This document shows positions 54,196-61,914 of a stretch of DNA of 64,000 nucleotides, one piece after another. The first letter of the stretch is position 1, and the number at the start of each line of letters is the position of its first letter. The notes under the pieces were generated by a model. That model saw nothing but the letters and a program-made list of their open reading frames with translations, had not been told where the DNA came from and made no database searches. The translations under genes were made by a program, and so were the position numbers. The DNA comes from CAIMUX01 sp964473865 (GTDB taxonomy: Bacteria; Eisenbacteria; RBG-16-71-46; CAIMUX01): assembly GCA_964473865.1 (NCBI GenBank), contig CAYYQN010000012.1:1-64000 (forward strand), in the 5' to 3' direction.

Positions 54196-54948
54196 TCAGA
54201 TCCGCAACAGGGCTCTGGCGTTGGCGGCGGTCACCTGTCCGATCGCCTCCACCGTCGTGCCCCGGAGACTCGCCACCGCCTCCGCAATCTCGCGGACGTG
54301 CCGCGGCTCGACCCGCTCCGGGGGGACCTCGGCGAGGGCAATGGAGGGCGCGTCGGTCTCCAGAAGCAGCCTCTTCTCCGGGACCATCGCCGCGGAGCGT
54401 CCCGCCTTGCTGCCCGGCCTCGTTACCGCTCCACCGAACGCCAGGTGCATCCCGAGGTCCAGGAAGCGCTGCCCCAGGTTCGGATCTCGCGAGAAGGCGT
54501 GGATGATGCCGCGCAGATCGGGCGCGAAGTTTCGCAACTCCACGATCAGCTCATCGAAAGCGCCCCGGCAGTGAAGGAGGACCGGCAGGCCCAGCTCGCA
54601 GGCCACGCGAAGCTGCAGGCGGAGCGTGCGGCGTTGCGTATCCAGCGAAGGCCCTTCGACCTTGGCGTCGAGTCCGATCTCGCCGACCGCCACCGCACTG
54701 CACTCGCGGAGCGCATCGCGCAGTCCGGACGGGTCGAGCGCCTCGCCCGCCACCCAGGGATGCAGGCCCAGCGCCGGGTGAATGCCGGGACGTTCGGCCA
54801 GCGCCCGGACCTTGGCCCAGGACGCCGTGTCGTAGGCGGGGACCACGATGTCCGTCACCCCGGCTTCGCGGGACCGGGAGAGCACGCCGTCGATGTCGTC
54901 CGCAAGCGGCGGTTCATAGAGGTGGCAGTGCGTGTCGACAAGCTCCAT
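54196..54948 (-). CDS. TatD-family metal-dependent deoxyribonuclease
   Basis: 250 residues from the ATG at 54948; upstream in-frame codons to 55041 are rejected because DTHCHLYEP is normally within the first ten residues. Metal ligands and motifs: DTHCHL, GLHPW near 58, AVGEIGLDAKVEG near 83-95 (Glu), LLHCRGAFDELI near 118-129 (His), IIHAFSRDP near 142-150 (His) and LLLETDAPS near 188-196 (Asp). TatD enzymes are 3' exonucleases or DNases implicated in repair and quality control. It forms an operon with tcdA. Confidence 0.9.
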   Translation of the reverse strand: MELVDTHCHLYEPPLADDIDGVLSRSREAGVTDIVVPAYDTASWAKVRALAERPGIHPALGLHPWVAGEALDPSGLRDALRECSAVAVGEIGLDAKVEGPSLDTQRRTLRLQLRVACELGLPVLLHCRGAFDELIVELRNFAPDLRGIIHAFSRDPNLGQRFLDLGMHLAFGGAVTRPGSKAGRSAAMVPEKRLLLETDAPSIALAEVPPERVEPRHVREIAEAVASLRGTTVEAIGQVTAANARALLRI

Positions 54949-55098
54949 TCCGGCAGTGTAGGCCGGGCGCGCAAAGCAGGGAAGGCTTCGCCGCGGCGGC
55001 GCGCCGAATCCGTTGATTTTCGGTCGCTTGATCCAGGTCAAGGCACCGCAGCCGACTCCTCCCGATACTCCCGGTAAGCATCAACCGAGGAGGAAGCC

Positions 55099-55947
55099 GT
55101 GCAGCAGATGCGGGACATGATCGAAATCAACGAGGAGCTTTGCGACGGTTGCGGACTATGCGTCCCATCCTGTCACGAGGGGGCGATCCGGGTCATTGAC
55201 GGGAAGGCTCGGCTGGTCTCCGACGCGCGATGTGATGGTCTGGGCGCGTGCCTCGGCCACTGCCCGCGGGGCGCGCTCAAGGTTGTCCGCCGCCAAGCTG
55301 CGCCCTTCGTGGCGCCGGTTCCGGTTTTGGCCGTCCCGCCCGGTGCCGTTCCCGGGCGCACCTCGACGCAGTCGCCGGTTCCGGCGTCGCGGTTTCCGGA
55401 AGGCGGATGTCCGGGCAACCGGATGCGGATCCTGAAGCCTGCGGCTCCGGCGCCGACCCGTGCGGGGTGCGACGAGAACGGCATCCGCCACAGCCCGGCG
55501 GATCCGACCGCACCTCCCGCACCGGCCATCCCGGCCGCCGGCCCCGCGGCGTGGGGCGAGCGGTCCGAGCTGGCCCACTGGCCGGTGCAGATCCGTCTCG
55601 TGCCACCGCAGGCGCCGTTTCTGCAGGATGCCCGGCTGGTAATCGCCGCGGACTGCGTGCCGGTGGCGCTGCCCGGGTTTCACCGCGAGTTCGTCTCCGG
55701 AAGCGCTGTGATGATCGGATGCCCCAAGTTCGACGATCTCGAGGCGTACGCCCGGCGGTTCACCGAGATCTTCTCGACGGCCCGGGTCCGGAGCGTGACC
55801 GTGGTCGTGATGGAAGTCCCTTGCTGTCAATCTCTTCCAGTCGCGGTGCGCAGGGGAATGGAGATCGCGGGATCGAAGGCTCCTCTGGAGATCGTGGTGG
55901 TCGGCGTGGATGGCGAAGTCCGACAGCGGTCGCCCGTGTCCCGGTGA
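55099..55947 (+). CDS. Ferredoxin-type iron-sulfur protein with unusual second cluster motif
   Basis: 282 residues from GTG 55099, preceded by GAGGAGGAA. The N-terminus has a full first motif (Cys15, 18, 21, 25 in CDGCGLCVPSC) and a second motif CDGLGACLGHCP with only three cysteines (45, 51, 55), Leu48 sitting where the second Cys would be. A 75-residue proline-rich linker follows (about 66-155), then a globular domain (about 165-275) with ADCVPVAL, MIGCPKFDD and MEVPCCQSL, whose cysteines may bind another cluster or metal. The second-motif variant is, as far as I recall, shared by the family. The partner redox enzyme is not in the window. It stands divergent from tatD. Confidence 0.8.
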   Translation: MQQMRDMIEINEELCDGCGLCVPSCHEGAIRVIDGKARLVSDARCDGLGACLGHCPRGALKVVRRQAAPFVAPVPVLAVPPGAVPGRTSTQSPVPASRFPEGGCPGNRMRILKPAAPAPTRAGCDENGIRHSPADPTAPPAPAIPAAGPAAWGERSELAHWPVQIRLVPPQAPFLQDARLVIAADCVPVALPGFHREFVSGSAVMIGCPKFDDLEAYARRFTEIFSTARVRSVTVVVMEVPCCQSLPVAVRRGMEIAGSKAPLEIVVVGVDGEVRQRSPVSR

Positions 55948-56094
55948 GGAGAGGGGTGAGACAATCCCGGCTGCTCCTCGGCAACCCTAGGACGAGATTC
56001 GCCGTAGAACGGGGACGTCCGGCGGCTCCAAGCCCAGACAGCCTACCCCCCCAATTTGGGGCCGCCGGGCGTCACATCCAGAGGAGAGAGAGCC

Positions 56095-56733
56095 ATGTGC
56101 AAGCCCAATCGACTCCATGGAATCCCGATCGTCCTCGGCATGTTCGCGGTCCTGCCGCTCACCTTCGTTCTGGCGGGTATCGGCCCGACGCCCGCCTGGG
56201 CCGATCCCTGGATCCACATCAAGGTGGTCGAGACCGGCCCCGACGCGGAAACCGTCCGGGTGAACGTCCCGCTCTCCCTGGTGGAGGCGATGATGCCGTT
56301 GATCGACCACGCTCAGGACGACGACTCCGACGCGGCGGAGGACGATCGATCCTCACGGCGCCACCGCCATCACATCTCCTTCAACGATCATGATGTCACC
56401 CCGGCGGAGTTGCGCGCCCTCCTGGATGCGGTCCGTACCGCCGAAGATGGCGAGTACATCTCCGTGGACGGCGTCGACGAGAAGATCCGCGTGACGAAGT
56501 CCGAAGGCGTCTTCGTGATCGATGTCGATGACCGGGGGGAGGAGCAGGAGCAGGTTCGGGTAAGGATGCGGATGGAGGTGCTGGAAGCGCTGCTCTCCGG
56601 TAGTTCGGACGAGTTGAACTTCGCGGCGGCCGCCCGGTCCCTGCGCAGCCACGAAGGCGAAGACCTCGTCACGGTGACTTCCAAGGACGAGACGGTCCGC
56701 ATCTGGATCGACGACAAGAAGTCCATGGACTGA
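56095..56733 (+). CDS. Exported protein of unknown function (charged, paired with downstream gene)
   Basis: 212 residues from ATG 56095 (GAGGAGAGAG upstream). A signal peptide spans about 1-36, cleaving near AWA-DP. The mature part alternates short beta-rich blocks (IHIKVVETGPDAETVRVNVP, EYISVDGVDEKIRV, DLVTVTSKDETVRIWIDD) with helical stretches (SLVEAMMPLI, RMEVLEALLSG) and an acidic-histidine linker (about 76-100). The blocks look like internal repeats of one small module of about 60 residues. I recognise no named family. The module reappears in the next gene (56826-57413), suggesting paired envelope proteins. Confidence 0.75.
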   Translation: MCKPNRLHGIPIVLGMFAVLPLTFVLAGIGPTPAWADPWIHIKVVETGPDAETVRVNVPLSLVEAMMPLIDHAQDDDSDAAEDDRSSRRHRHHISFNDHDVTPAELRALLDAVRTAEDGEYISVDGVDEKIRVTKSEGVFVIDVDDRGEEQEQVRVRMRMEVLEALLSGSSDELNFAAAARSLRSHEGEDLVTVTSKDETVRIWIDDKKSMD

Positions 56734-56825
56734 TGCCCGGCCAGGTTCCGCGGAGGCGGGTCGGGCTCGCCTGGATCCCGAGAGCCCCGCTTCCCGGCCG
56801 GGCGGCACGATGAGGAGGGCATGAC

Positions 56826-57413
56826 ATGCGCACCCCCGCGGACCCTCGCGACCCCGGCCGTGGAACCTCCGTGGCCGCCGACCGCCCACAAAGCGCCGGA
56901 ACCGGCGCTCCTATCGCGATTCCTCCCGGAATGGACGGTGGGGAGGTCAGGCGCCGCCGCGAGCGGCGTTTTCTCTACGTCCTGCTCGGCTGCGCCGCGG
57001 CCCTGTCCATCCTGGTCGGCGCGGGGCTGATCGCGGCCTGGAGCGCGGGCTCGATCGTCGTTCAAGTCGATGAGCGCGGCCGCGGCGGGGATCAAGTCCG
57101 CCTTCGGGTTCCCGCCGCTGCCGGTCATCTGGCGCTGCTCTGCTTGCCTGACCGCGCATTCGCCGGACCGGCTCGGGACCGGATCTTCCGCCGCGGGAAG
57201 CTGGGCATCCTGGCCCGCGAGCTGGAGCGGGTTCCGGACGGAACCGTCCTGGTCGAGGTCGAGTCGCCCCGTGAGAGAGTGCGGATCTCGCGCGAGCGGG
57301 ACCTGCTGCTCATCCGCGTCGACTCGCCGGACGAAAACGTCCGTGTGGAAGTGCCGGTCAAGCTCGCCGGCGCCGCCTTGAAACGCGTGGAGCGAATTGC
57401 GGCTGACGGGTGA
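56826..57413 (+). CDS. Single-span membrane protein related to the upstream exported protein
   Basis: 195 residues from ATG 56826. A polar arginine-rich N-terminus (1-48) precedes one membrane segment (about 49-75, FLYVLLGCAAALSILVGAGL). The extracytoplasmic part reads SIVVQVDERGRGGDQVRLRV, then VLVEVESPRERVRISRERD and IRVDSPDENVRVEVPVKL, the same 'V-x-V-x-x-...-VRI/VRV' pattern as in the 56095-56733 product. Two of the repeat-like beta blocks are thus anchored to the membrane instead of being released. Function unknown. The start is uncertain; AGGAGGGC at 56813-56820 suits a start near 56826. Confidence 0.7.
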   Translation: MRTPADPRDPGRGTSVAADRPQSAGTGAPIAIPPGMDGGEVRRRRERRFLYVLLGCAAALSILVGAGLIAAWSAGSIVVQVDERGRGGDQVRLRVPAAAGHLALLCLPDRAFAGPARDRIFRRGKLGILARELERVPDGTVLVEVESPRERVRISRERDLLLIRVDSPDENVRVEVPVKLAGAALKRVERIAADG

Positions 57414-57443
57414 TCGTGCGCTTCCTGCCTTGATCTGCCTTGA

Positions 57444-57496
57444 CCCCCGCGACTACCCTCCCGGTGCGTTCGCGCCGAACCAGTCACGCGCGGGGG
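57444..57496 (+). promoter_or_regulatory. Leader hairpin that covers the ribosome site of the MgtE_N/CBS gene
   Basis: CCCCCGCG (57444-57451) pairs perfectly with CGCGGGGG (57489-57496), with a second stem CGGTGC/GCGCCG (57462-57467 with 57472-57477) inside the loop. The G run 57492-57498 is the only ribosome-site-like sequence before ATG 57507, so the stem would hide it. Regulation by metal or temperature is speculative. Confidence 0.35.
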
Positions 57497-57506
57497 GGCA
57501 GCCGTC

Positions 57507-58781
57507 ATGTTTCGGACCGACGAATTTCCGCTGGTCTTCGTCTCCGGAATCCTCGGTCGCTACGTGGTCGACGCCGACAGGCGCCGGCTCGGCCGGATCG
57601 ACGACATCGTCGCCTCAACCGGAGAGATGTATCCCGCGATCACCGGCCTGGTCGTGCGCTCCGGTCGCGAGCGGCGCTTTGCCCCCTCCACGGCCTATCG
57701 CCTCAAAGAGCTTGGTCCCCGTGATCCGGTCGTGGTCGATGCGGGGGCCCTGACCGAGCTCAAGCCGCAACGCCCCGAATTCCTCGTGCGCGATCTTCTT
57801 CTCGATCAACAGATCGTCGATGTGCAGGGGGCGAAGGTCGAGCGGGTGAACGACGTGCAGCTCCTGGTCGCCGATCGGGCCTGGATCGTCCACGTGGACG
57901 TGGGGTTCACCGGCTTGATGCGGCGCCTGGGCTTCGAGCGCCTCGTGCGGGGCCTCTGGCGGCTGGCGGGCCGTCACCTGGCCAACGAGTTGATTTCCTG
58001 GAAGTTCGTTCAACCGCTGGCTGAGTCGGAGGAGCCGGGCCGCCCGCTCCGCCTGCGGGTGGAGCACGCCCGCATGCACGAACTGCACCCCGGGGAGCTG
58101 GCCGACATCCTCGCCGATCTGGGCAAGGACGAACGGCAGATGATTGTGCACAGCCTCGGCCCGGAGGCGGCCGCCGATGCGCTGGAGGAGGCCGAGGAGG
58201 ACGTCCAGGCGGCGGTGTTCGCACAACTGGATCCCGAGGTCGCGGCGGACATTCTCGAGGAAATGGACCCGAGTGAAGCGGCCGACATCCTGGGCGCGCT
58301 CCCGGAAGCGCAGTCCGAGGAGATCATCGCCGAGGTCGAACGGGCAGATCGGGAAGTCATCGAGCAGCTCATTGCCTACGAGGACAAGACCGCCGCCTCC
58401 CTCATGACTCCGGAGTTCGTGTCGGTGTCCCCGGAGACCTCGGTGGCGGAAGCACTGGACGAAGTGCGCCGCCAGGCGTCGGAGATCGAGGGGATCTACT
58501 ACGTCTATGTTCTCGACGGCGATGGCCGCCTCGCCGGAGTCACCACGTTGCGCACGCTGTTTCGCGCCGAGCCTGCCCGGCCGGTACGGGAGATCATGGA
58601 AACGCGCCTGGTGAAGGTGGAGCCGGCGGTTGAGCCCGACGAGGTGGCGGAGGTGTTCCAGAAATACTCGCTGCTCGGTTGTCCGGTGGTGGATGAGGAC
58701 GGGCGAATGCTGGGAGTGATCCTCATCAAGCACGCCTTCGACGAATTGCTGCCGCACTTCAAGCGCGAGGGGCGCCCGTGA
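57507..58781 (+). CDS. PRC-barrel / MgtE N-domain / CBS-pair cytoplasmic protein
   Basis: 424 residues, no membrane segment. Two PRC-barrel-like segments (about 12-75 and 90-140, GRYVVDADRRRLGRIDDIV and QIVDVQGAKVERVNDVQLL) precede an MgtE intracellular N domain (about 190-295, LHPGELADILADLGKDERQ, then AAADALEEAEEDVQAAVFAQ and LDPEVAADILEEMDPSEAAD) and a CBS pair (about 300-415, SLMTPEFVSVSPETSVAEAL). In MgtE these domains sense Mg2+ and gate a pore, but the pore is absent here. The gene overlaps the Nramp-like gene by GTGA, so it probably regulates that transporter. Confidence 0.88.
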   Translation: MFRTDEFPLVFVSGILGRYVVDADRRRLGRIDDIVASTGEMYPAITGLVVRSGRERRFAPSTAYRLKELGPRDPVVVDAGALTELKPQRPEFLVRDLLLDQQIVDVQGAKVERVNDVQLLVADRAWIVHVDVGFTGLMRRLGFERLVRGLWRLAGRHLANELISWKFVQPLAESEEPGRPLRLRVEHARMHELHPGELADILADLGKDERQMIVHSLGPEAAADALEEAEEDVQAAVFAQLDPEVAADILEEMDPSEAADILGALPEAQSEEIIAEVERADREVIEQLIAYEDKTAASLMTPEFVSVSPETSVAEALDEVRRQASEIEGIYYVYVLDGDGRLAGVTTLRTLFRAEPARPVREIMETRLVKVEPAVEPDEVAEVFQKYSLLGCPVVDEDGRMLGVILIKHAFDELLPHFKREGRP

Positions 58782-60052
58782 CTGACGCCGGGGCGGTTCG
58801 TCCGGGCTGGCGCGAGCGGCTGCACCGGCTCTGGGTCCGCTTCCGGCTGCTTCTGGTCGTCATCGGGCCCGGGATCATCACGGCCAACGTCGACAACGAT
58901 GCCGGCGGGATCACCACCTACTCGCAGGCCGGCGCTCGCTTCGGCATGACGGTCCTCTGGATCTTTCCCCCGCTCTGCCTCGCCCTCTTCGTGGTGCAGG
59001 AGATGTCCAACCGCATGGGGGTCATCACCGGGAAGGGGCTGTCAGACCTGATCCGGGAGCGGTTCGGAGCGCGGGTCACCTTCTATCTGCTGGTTGGCCT
59101 GCTGGTGACGAACTTCGGGAACATCCTCGCCGAGTTCGCGGGAATCGCCGCGGCCGGCGAGATCTTCGGCGTTCCGCGTTGGATCTCTCTTCCGCTGGCC
59201 GGCCTCTTTGTGTGGGGGATCGTGTTGCGCGCGCGCTACCGCACCGTGGAGAAGGTGTTTCTGGCGGCCTGTGTGTTCTACGTCAGCTACATCATCGCCG
59301 GCTGGTACAGCCACCCGCCGGCCGGCCAGGTCCTGCGGGCGCTGGTCACGCCCAGCCTCCGTCCGGAACCGGGCTACGTCGTGATGCTCATCGCCCTGGT
59401 CGGGACCACGATCGCCCCGTGGATGCAGTTCTACCAGCAGGCTTCCGTGGCGGAGAAGAACATCCGCGTGCAGGACTACAGTCTGTCGCGCCTGGATACG
59501 GCGATTGGCTCTGTCACGGTCACGGTGGTGGCGGTCTTCATCGCTGTTGTCTGCTCGACCCACCTGCACGAGCGCGGACTCGCGATTGAAGGGGCGGCGG
59601 ACGCCGCTCGGGGCCTCGCTCCGTTGGCCGGGCGTCACGCGGCGAACCTCTTCGCCTTCGGGCTGCTGAATGCATCGGTCTTCGCGGCGAGCATCCTCCC
59701 GCTCTCCACCGCCTACACGATCTGCGAGGGGTTGGGTTGGGAGTCGGGCGTCGACAAGGGCTGGGCGGAGGCGCCGCAGTTCTACTCGCTCTACACCGCG
59801 CTGATCGTCCTCGGGGCCGGCGCAATTCTCGTGCCGGGCATCTCCCTGCTCGGCATCATGTACTTCAGCCAGGTGTTGAACGGAGTCGTGCTGCCGGTCG
59901 TGCTGGTGTACATGCTCCTGCTCATCAATGATCGCCGCGTCATGGGGCGCCACGTGAACTCGTGGGGCTTCAACGTCGTGGCCATCGTCCTGGCCGTGGG
60001 CCTGGCCGTGCTCTCCGCGGCGTTCGGGGCCCTGACGGTGGCGGGAAGATAG
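58778..60052 (+). CDS. Nramp-like divalent metal transporter lacking the DPGN motif
   Basis: 424 residues, eleven membrane segments. The first carries GPGIITANVDNDAGGITTYS where canonical Nramp proteins have GPG...DPGN, so the metal-binding Asp-Pro-Gly-Asn is replaced by DNDAGG. The helix 6 region reads ALVGTTIAPWMQFYQQASV, without the usual M-P-H. These replacements suggest a different ion, possibly Mg2+ given the MgtE-like partner encoded with a GTGA overlap upstream. Whether it belongs to the described Nramp-related Mg transporters cannot be told by eye. A strong hairpin ends the unit directly after the stop. Confidence 0.87.
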   Translation: MTDAGAVRPGWRERLHRLWVRFRLLLVVIGPGIITANVDNDAGGITTYSQAGARFGMTVLWIFPPLCLALFVVQEMSNRMGVITGKGLSDLIRERFGARVTFYLLVGLLVTNFGNILAEFAGIAAAGEIFGVPRWISLPLAGLFVWGIVLRARYRTVEKVFLAACVFYVSYIIAGWYSHPPAGQVLRALVTPSLRPEPGYVVMLIALVGTTIAPWMQFYQQASVAEKNIRVQDYSLSRLDTAIGSVTVTVVAVFIAVVCSTHLHERGLAIEGAADAARGLAPLAGRHAANLFAFGLLNASVFAASILPLSTAYTICEGLGWESGVDKGWAEAPQFYSLYTALIVLGAGAILVPGISLLGIMYFSQVLNGVVLPVVLVYMLLLINDRRVMGRHVNSWGFNVVAIVLAVGLAVLSAAFGALTVAGR

Positions 60053-60082
60053 CGGAAGGACCGCGAAATCGCGGTCCTTCCG
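60053..60082. terminator. Perfect 14-bp hairpin between convergent genes
   Basis: CGGAAGGACCGCGA (60053-60066) and TCGCGGTCCTTCCG (60069-60082) are perfectly complementary around AA. It begins at the base after the Nramp-like stop and lies 33 bases from the stop of the leftward cytochrome gene, so it can serve both directions. Confidence 0.8.
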
Positions 60083-60114
60083 GGTTGAGTCCGACGCGGC
60101 GCGGCCGGCCGCGG

Positions 60115-60762
60115 CTACCGCGGCGGGCCGGCGCCGGCGGGCGGCAGATAGTCCGGCACCTTGTTCTTGATCGGCGGCACCGTATGCAGGAACGCCAGGA
60201 CCGCCTTGAGGTCATCATCGGTCAGCTGGCGGTAGGTCGGCCACGGCATCGGCGGCATCAACGGACGACCGGCCCCCATGAACTTCCCCTCGCGTATGGT
60301 CTTGATGAAGAGCTGGTCATCCCACGCGCCGAGTCCGGTCTCCTCGTCCGAGGTGAGGTTGCTGGCGAAGCTCGTGCCCCAGGGACCGAGAAACGCCGTG
60401 TTGGTGGCGGAGCCGATCCATCCCCACGGCGGGGCCGGCGGCGGCGTGGGCGGCATCACGACATCTGCCGGGTGCCCGGAGAGCATCCGGCTCATGTCCG
60501 GTTCGGGACCGTGCGCACCCATCTTGAATGGAGTGTGACAGTCGTTGCAGCCGAGAACGGTTACGAGATACTTGCCACGCGCCAGCTGGTCGTCCGGCCG
60601 GGGCGCGGCGTACGCCGCCGGCAAGACGTTCTGGCCGGGTTCCGGCCGGACGCTGAGCAGCGTGATTGCCAGGAGGCCTGCGGACAACACGGCCGCGACT
60701 CCCACGACGGGGGTCACGCGAGTCCGAAGCCTGTGTGGGATTGTCTTCATCAACGGAGTCAC
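60115..60762 (-). CDS. Membrane-anchored or periplasmic monohaem cytochrome c
   Basis: 215 residues with a hydrophobic N-terminal segment (about 18-37) and a single haem motif CNDCH near residue 72. A distal methionine candidate is in PLMPPMPWPTYRQLTDDDLKA (about 168-188), followed by the typical C-terminal helix LKAVLAFLHTVP. This form resembles the small cytochrome c proteins annotated as diheme or monoheme 'cytochrome c family protein' in many soil bacteria. Its redox partner is not in the window. The start may be the fifth codon (ATG, KTIPHR) rather than the first. Confidence 0.87.
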   Translation of the reverse strand: MTPLMKTIPHRLRTRVTPVVGVAAVLSAGLLAITLLSVRPEPGQNVLPAAYAAPRPDDQLARGKYLVTVLGCNDCHTPFKMGAHGPEPDMSRMLSGHPADVVMPPTPPPAPPWGWIGSATNTAFLGPWGTSFASNLTSDEETGLGAWDDQLFIKTIREGKFMGAGRPLMPPMPWPTYRQLTDDDLKAVLAFLHTVPPIKNKVPDYLPPAGAGPPR

Positions 60763-61131
60763 TCCTTCTTCGTGCAGCTATCTGCCGTGATCTGTCTCTC
60801 CAGGTCTGCCGCAAGCGGGAGATCGCTTCAGCAGAGGGAACCATCGAAACAAGACTGCCGGGGCACGGCGCGGGGTGCCAGACAAAACGCGCTGAGAACG
60901 GAACTCTCGGTGTGGCTGACCGAGACTCTCCGTCCAATCAACGAGCGGCGTCAGCGCGGAGGCGCCCCGGTGCCCAGGCGTGACGCGATGCGCGATCTCG
61001 CCGGTGGTTCCGGACGGGCGGGGTGACCCGTGTGCCGTCTCTACCGGACCTGCTACCATGTGTCGGCCGAGGCTCGAAGCCTCGGCGCACGAGGCGCGGG
61101 GCTTTGGACCGGTTCCAGGGAGGGGGATGCC
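60763..61131. other. Divergent spacer between cytochrome and YIP1-like genes
   Basis: 369 bases. AGAAGGAGTGAC at 60760-60771 (plus-strand CACTCCTTCTTC) is the ribosome site of the leftward cytochrome gene, and AGGGGGA at 61119-61125 that of the rightward gene. Nothing else is recognisable. Confidence 0.45.
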
Positions 61132-61689
61132 ATGGCTACGTTTGCGCAGCGAATGATCGGGGCGGCGAGGTTCGACATCGGGACCTACGAGGAGGTTGAG
61201 ACCGATCGTGGCGCCACGACCCAGGCGATGCTGGTCGTCGTGCTCTCGGCCGTGGCCGCAGCCATCGGAGGGATCGGTCAGGAGGGGATGCGGGGGCCGT
61301 TGCTCGGGCTGCTGGGCGCTCTCGTGGGCTGGTATGCCTGGGCCTTCGTGACCTGGCTGGTCGGGACGAAGGTCCTGCCCGAACCGCAGACGGACGCGGA
61401 TCTGGGGCAGCTCCTGCGAACCACCGGTTTCTCCGCCGCCCCGGGTCTCCTACGGGTGTTCGGATTCATCCCCGTGCTCGGCGGGCTGATCGGGCTGGTG
61501 GCGGCGCTCTGGATGCTGGCCTCCATGGTCGTCGCGGTGCGGCAGGCGCTGGACTATCGCGGGACCGGTCGCGCGGTGGCGGTGGTGGTGGTCGGCTTCC
61601 TGTTCTACATCGCGGTGGTGGCCGTCATCGCCGTCGTCTTCGGAGTTGGCGCCGGGGTCACCAAGACGCTGCTCCGGCCCGGAAGCTGA
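61132..61689 (+). CDS. YIP1-like polytopic membrane protein
   Basis: 185 residues from ATG 61132 (AGGGGGA upstream; the open frame from 61030 is rejected). An amphipathic N-terminus with MATFAQRMIGAARFDIGTYEEVETDR is followed by four to five membrane segments: about 30-48, 52-72 (LLGALVGWYAWAFVTWLVG), 105-122, 125-140 and 152-178. The order and the D-x-x-T/Y-E-E-V-E-x-D start are those of small bacterial YIP1-family (PF04893-like) proteins. Role unknown. It is a stand-alone gene ended by a hairpin region shared with the leftward protease gene. Confidence 0.8.
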   Translation: MATFAQRMIGAARFDIGTYEEVETDRGATTQAMLVVVLSAVAAAIGGIGQEGMRGPLLGLLGALVGWYAWAFVTWLVGTKVLPEPQTDADLGQLLRTTGFSAAPGLLRVFGFIPVLGGLIGLVAALWMLASMVVAVRQALDYRGTGRAVAVVVVGFLFYIAVVAVIAVVFGVGAGVTKTLLRPGS

Positions 61690-61840
61690 GGCCGCGGAGA
61701 GCTCGCCTCGGGCCCCGGACGGCGCGCAATACCGCGAGGCGCGGCCGGGTCGCGCCGCGGAGGGAGGATTGCCGGGTCGACTGATCGGCGCGCCGAACGA
61801 GGTTGACTGGGTTTTCCAGCACCCTGTTGACTCTCGGAGT

Positions 61841-61854
61841 TGTCGGATCCGACA
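61841..61854. repeat. Perfect 14-base palindrome between convergent genes
   Basis: TGTCGGATCCGACA is a perfect palindrome, flanked by CTCTC (61831-61835) and GAGAG (61855-61859) that extend it with internal mismatches. It abuts the larger terminator stem and may be part of the same transcription-end structure. Confidence 0.5.
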
Positions 61855-61856
61855 GA

Positions 61857-61898
61857 GAGCGGGCCCGATCGAGCCCACACGCTCGACCGGGTCCGCTC
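61857..61898. terminator. 17-bp hairpin downstream of the protease gene
   Basis: GAGCGGGCCCGATCGAG (61857-61873) faces CTCGACCGGGTCCGCTC (61882-61898), pairing at 15 Watson-Crick positions plus one G-T, with one A/C mismatch and an 8-base loop. It lies 17 bases past the leftward protease stop and 168 bases past the YIP1-like stop. Confidence 0.6.
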
Positions 61899-61914
61899 CT
61901 TGCGCGACGGCGCA

